NCBI GenBank assembly: GCA_035041965.1
Contig: JAPYMA010000946.1
Span: forward strand, 1 to 64,000
Direction: 5' to 3'
DNA: 64,000 bases
From: Anisakis pegreffii
Taxonomy: Eukaryota; Nematoda; Chromadorea; Rhabditida; Anisakidae
Shown here in pieces: positions 60,936 to 64,000 of this stretch. Below the pieces are notes generated by a model. It had not been told where the DNA came from. It worked only from the letters and a program-made list of their open reading frames with translations, and did not search any database. The first letter of the stretch is position 1; each line of letters starts with the position of its first letter. Both the position numbers and the translations under genes were made by a program.

Positions 60936-62085
60936 CAAGAAGATGACATAGAATGGGTTGCGCATGCGCCTTACGGATGTAATTTAGATGTCGAATCAGA
61001 AGAAGCTGATGCATAACAACTTGACAATATCATCAAAGTGAGATTTCCGAGACGAAAGCAGCACTTCGCGAATCAATTAGAGCATCTTCTAGCTGCAGTC
61101 GTAAACGCGAATCTAATTAATTCGAATTATAATGAAATAGATTTATCTGCTCGCTTTGCTAATTCGCAATTTCCGGGAAAGTACTACTGCGTTAATATGA
61201 TTATTTGAGAAAACAGAAGTGACTCTGTTTCAACAAAAACATGATGGAACAAACACTATAGCGATTGTGCTGCAAGATCAGCAAAAGTATGGAAGAGGAA
61301 GAAGAGGGAAATGCATTTGTTTTGACAGATCATAATTCGACGATAGCAATAGGATTAGTTATAAGACAGAGTTTCAAAATGAGTTACTAACTGCATTACG
61401 AAAGATATTCAGTCAAAGCATTGAGCATGTTGGGACTGCTTCCATGACAGTTTAAACATACTTTTGTTCAGGAGTTATGATGTGAATCTGTAGCTGAATT
61501 TAAGCATTTTTAAGGAAGTCTTTTCGCGGTTACGCAAATGTTTAAAAGTGAATGCGATTTCATCGAAGGTGAACATCAAGCATATTCTAAGCAAAAGCTC
61601 AACTATTCTAGCACTGAATGCTCATTTTAAAAACCTGTTGATTAGTAAAAGAATATTTTTAGACTCAGTCGCATTGCTATGAAATCTGCACTCAATGAAG
61701 CATATCTTCTGCATATGTGTCTCGGAAAAACTATTTGTTCAATAAGTACTTGTTGAGGATCATGTATTCTTCACGGAAGTGATTTTCGGGATTATCGTAA
61801 GTTATAATTTCAAAATCCAAGGAATATTGTTAAGAGCTATAATACATTGCAGATAGCCGTAAGTCATCTCTTCGTCAGGAAGATAGTGGAGGATATCAAA
61901 ATACTCATGCAAGATCGATTCAAAGCCGTCATCGATAGTATAATACCAGCGAATTGTTTGATACTGCATAAGCATTATGCATGGTTATGGACCCTAATCT
62001 AGCGTATACAGTGGATGATGCACTGAAAAATACGCTGCAACAAGCGCTTATCTCAGTGATAAAGTTTTTATCACTCATTGTGTAA
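60936..62085 (+). pseudogene. Decayed coding sequence, unrecognised
   Basis: Long protein-like stretches are interrupted by stops and frame changes. From 60936 one frame gives EDDIEWVAHAPYGCNLDVES, then a TAA, then in the same frame NQLEHLLAAVVNANLINSNY. Near 61850-61990 a frame gives IAVSHLFVRKIVEDIKILMQ, and an overlapping frame continues with DPNLAYTVDDALKNTLQQAL to a TAA at 62083-62085. This pattern fits a dead gene or transposon body just right of hAT copy 3. I cannot name the family, and a spliced gene is not fully excluded. Confidence 0.4.
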
Positions 62086-62665
62086 ATTTTGTCCTTCACA
62101 TATCGTCAAAGGGCTGTATTTATTACTCATTCTCCTAATCGTACTTCTCCAATTGTTGTCAGTTGTCGGTCAATGAGAGATCACAGCGACATCAGTATAC
62201 GGTTGCCACCGGTCGAATAGGATAAGTCTCAACACGAACTTTATCGAAGAAGCACGTGAAAAGAACAGAAAAAACATTACTTCGCCTTTCGCGTGTGTTC
62301 AAAATGTTTACCGATATCGTTATCATCCCTTCAACGGTTATTTATAGCATGGAATGCGTGGAAAAATATTTCCTACTTCTCTGTTATTTTTAACGGAATG
62401 TTTCCCGAACTGCTTGAGAAATTTTGAAATGAAATATTCTCATTTTTGTTTGTTCGTTCGTTTTGAGAGAAAACGAGCGGAGGATCGATTGACATGTGAT
62501 GTTCGTGACTACTTTGAATCTGTTTTCTAGAAGCGGTTGATTTGGAAAAGAGGAATGCAATCCGTTACTGCAACAAACTAAAGTACCCTTTTGCCATTAT
62601 GTTCGAGGTTTGATAAAGTCTCATTTTACCCCTCTAATATCACTGTGTTAAGGGTGCATAATACA

Positions 62666-62709
62666 CCGAGGTGCACGCTATGTGATAAGATTCCGAGGTG
62701 CACGCTATG
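62666..62709. repeat. 17-bp direct repeat, period 27
   Basis: ccgaggtgcacgctatg occurs exactly at 62666-62682 and 62693-62709. Confidence 0.85.
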
Positions 62710-63309
62710 ATGCGATTATATACTGAAGTCTGAAGCTGAGTGAGGTGGCATTCCAGCTCTTCCTTATCTCTGTCTTCTGCACCAATAGAGAGAATTTCAT
62801 CACCCGTGGGATTTGTCGTCGACTGCCGAAAAAATTGCACTTATAATCGGTTATTGCAATCTAAGCATCACGCATTGCAAATCCACTGAAATAAGCCTAT
62901 TCTAAGATGATTTCAATTGTTGACTGCATTGATAGCATATTCGTTTTGCTAATTATTACGACTGTTGCTCTAATTTTCATTATCAGTTCAATTCTAATAC
63001 TATCGATTACTGTTATGAGTGATGTGCAGAACATTATTGTTTATAACTGTGTTAGCTCAGCAGCTGGGTTTATGCATTCATTCATTTATTCATTTCTTTG
63101 AAATAACCAGACTCAATCCTTCCTGAGAAGAGATCAATCGTAATGTCACATTTAGATGATATAATCTGTTCAATAAGTTATCACAATGCTCATACCATAA
63201 AATTAGTGGTTGAATTCAATGGTGATTCACCGGATTTCAGAGCTGAAAATTCATCCATTGGATTTCAAATGCTGATAGATATTCATAAAAAATAATCATA
63301 TCGTGGTAC

Positions 63310-63347
63310 AGCATGTTAATCCATGGATAGCATGTTAATCCATGGAT
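63310..63347. repeat. 19-bp tandem duplication
   Basis: agcatgttaatccatggat is present twice head to tail. Confidence 0.9.
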
Positions 63348-63800
63348 TACTGCTGTCATAATTATTAATATTGTTCTATTATTATCAAAATCACCAATTA
63401 TCATTATCATTCCCATTGTTGTTCTTGCTGTTGTCATTACTATTTCATAGCACTGTGTCAGATAGTTAAGCCGTCTTGTCACGTTGTTATTTCGAGAGAT
63501 ATTTTGTTATATCAACAGATACTGAAATACTGCTGACAATACAATATCAGCACTTTATCATAAGTTTTTGAACTTCCGCCTTTGTAAGACCATCATTTGA
63601 GCAGTTTAATCATCAACAACAAAATCGAAAGAAATCAACTTCATTGATTCTAATCCCACATCCTCCGTGCAACATTCGAAAAATTTCATGGTTCCGAAAT
63701 TCCGAAGATTAAATTGCATGTGTTTGTGATAATTATCAACAATTAAAATGACACATTTATCTCTCTGCAAATATCTTTCAGCTCTAGTAATTGCACTTCG

Positions 63801-63821
63801 ATATTATTATTATTATTATTT
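63801..63821. repeat. (ATT)n microsatellite
   Basis: About seven uninterrupted ATT units. Confidence 0.95.
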
Positions 63822-64000
63822 GGTGTAATCACCCAAATGCAGACACAGCCTCAAAGCCTACGTGTTTTTCACAAAACGAAATGTCGCATAATCGATGCTG
63901 TGCCACAGAATTTATTTCGAGCAAGCTGCCGTTAATCAACAGTGATGCTTACGAATTTGAAAAATCCACCCAGCTTCATCTTCAAGTTTCTAGAATTGTC

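Larger units (their letters stand above)
62710..64000. other. Right edge, no supported gene
   Basis: Contains a short hydrophobic ORF (62907-63101, plus) and simple repeats but no recognised gene. Confidence 0.35.

Noticed and set aside
62907..63101. 64-codon hydrophobic ORF as a small membrane protein
   Set aside because: Short hydrophobic frames are expected by chance in AT-rich DNA, and no other support was seen.
1..64000. tRNA, rRNA or CRISPR features
   Set aside because: Scanning by eye for tRNA B-box-like sequences, rRNA-like conserved blocks and regularly spaced short repeats found none that held up. The regular repeats are satellite monomers of about 230 bp.

Overview
This is a eukaryotic window, most likely from a nematode. 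The base composition is AT-rich, and every gene I recognise is split into short exons. Six genes reconstruct exon by exon with matching splice phases, and their proteins are close in length to their animal homologues. Several of them (RNF5/RNF185-like, KLHL2/3-like, BCL7-like, TFIIB and one small ORF) have a splice-acceptor-like AG about 13 to 28 bases upstream of the first ATG, as expected if mRNAs receive a trans-spliced leader. That pattern, the TFIIB N-terminus and the form of the PDH E1-alpha C-terminus are why I infer a nematode. I cannot name the species.

Layout. 1-11.1 kb holds no recognised gene. It contains two arrays of a degenerate satellite with a period of about 230 bp, a two-unit segmental duplication (4.55-5.78 kb) with a GC-rich inserted element in its first unit, and a fragment of a hAT-like transposon. 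13.4-15.0 kb (minus) is an intact RNF5/RNF185-type RING E3 ligase. 15-22 kb is mostly empty, with a frameshifted coding remnant and a Tigger/pogo-like transposase scrap. 22.2-23.6 kb (plus) has two exons that together spell a PLAT/LH2 domain, with a hAT element in the intron between them. 25.9-30.3 kb (minus) is a 13-exon BTB-BACK-Kelch CUL3 adaptor of KLHL2/3 type. 31.7-33.0 kb (plus) is a BCL7-family SWI/SNF subunit. 35.3-38.4 kb (minus) is pyruvate dehydrogenase E1-alpha, with a long imperfect hairpin in one intron. 40.5-43.6 kb (minus) is general transcription factor TFIIB, with a second hAT copy in an intron. 44.3-44.5 kb has a possible small gene with an apparent frameshift in an A7 run. 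44.9-45.5 kb is a third block of the satellite. 46.8-54.4 kb (minus) is a matrix metalloproteinase with cysteine switch, furin site, zinc site, four hemopexin blades and a hydrophobic C-terminal tail. Its signal-peptide exon was not found. 54.4-64 kb has a third hAT copy, decayed coding fragments and short repeats.

The genes do not form a pathway or an operon I can demonstrate. They are housekeeping and extracellular-matrix genes set among repeats. The most informative non-gene signals are the hAT family (three complete copies with matching 8-bp target duplications, two of them in introns), the dispersed satellite with a higher-order duplication and an inversion, and the intronic hairpin in the PDH gene. 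I found no convincing new biological system. All exon models are hand translations without transcript support.
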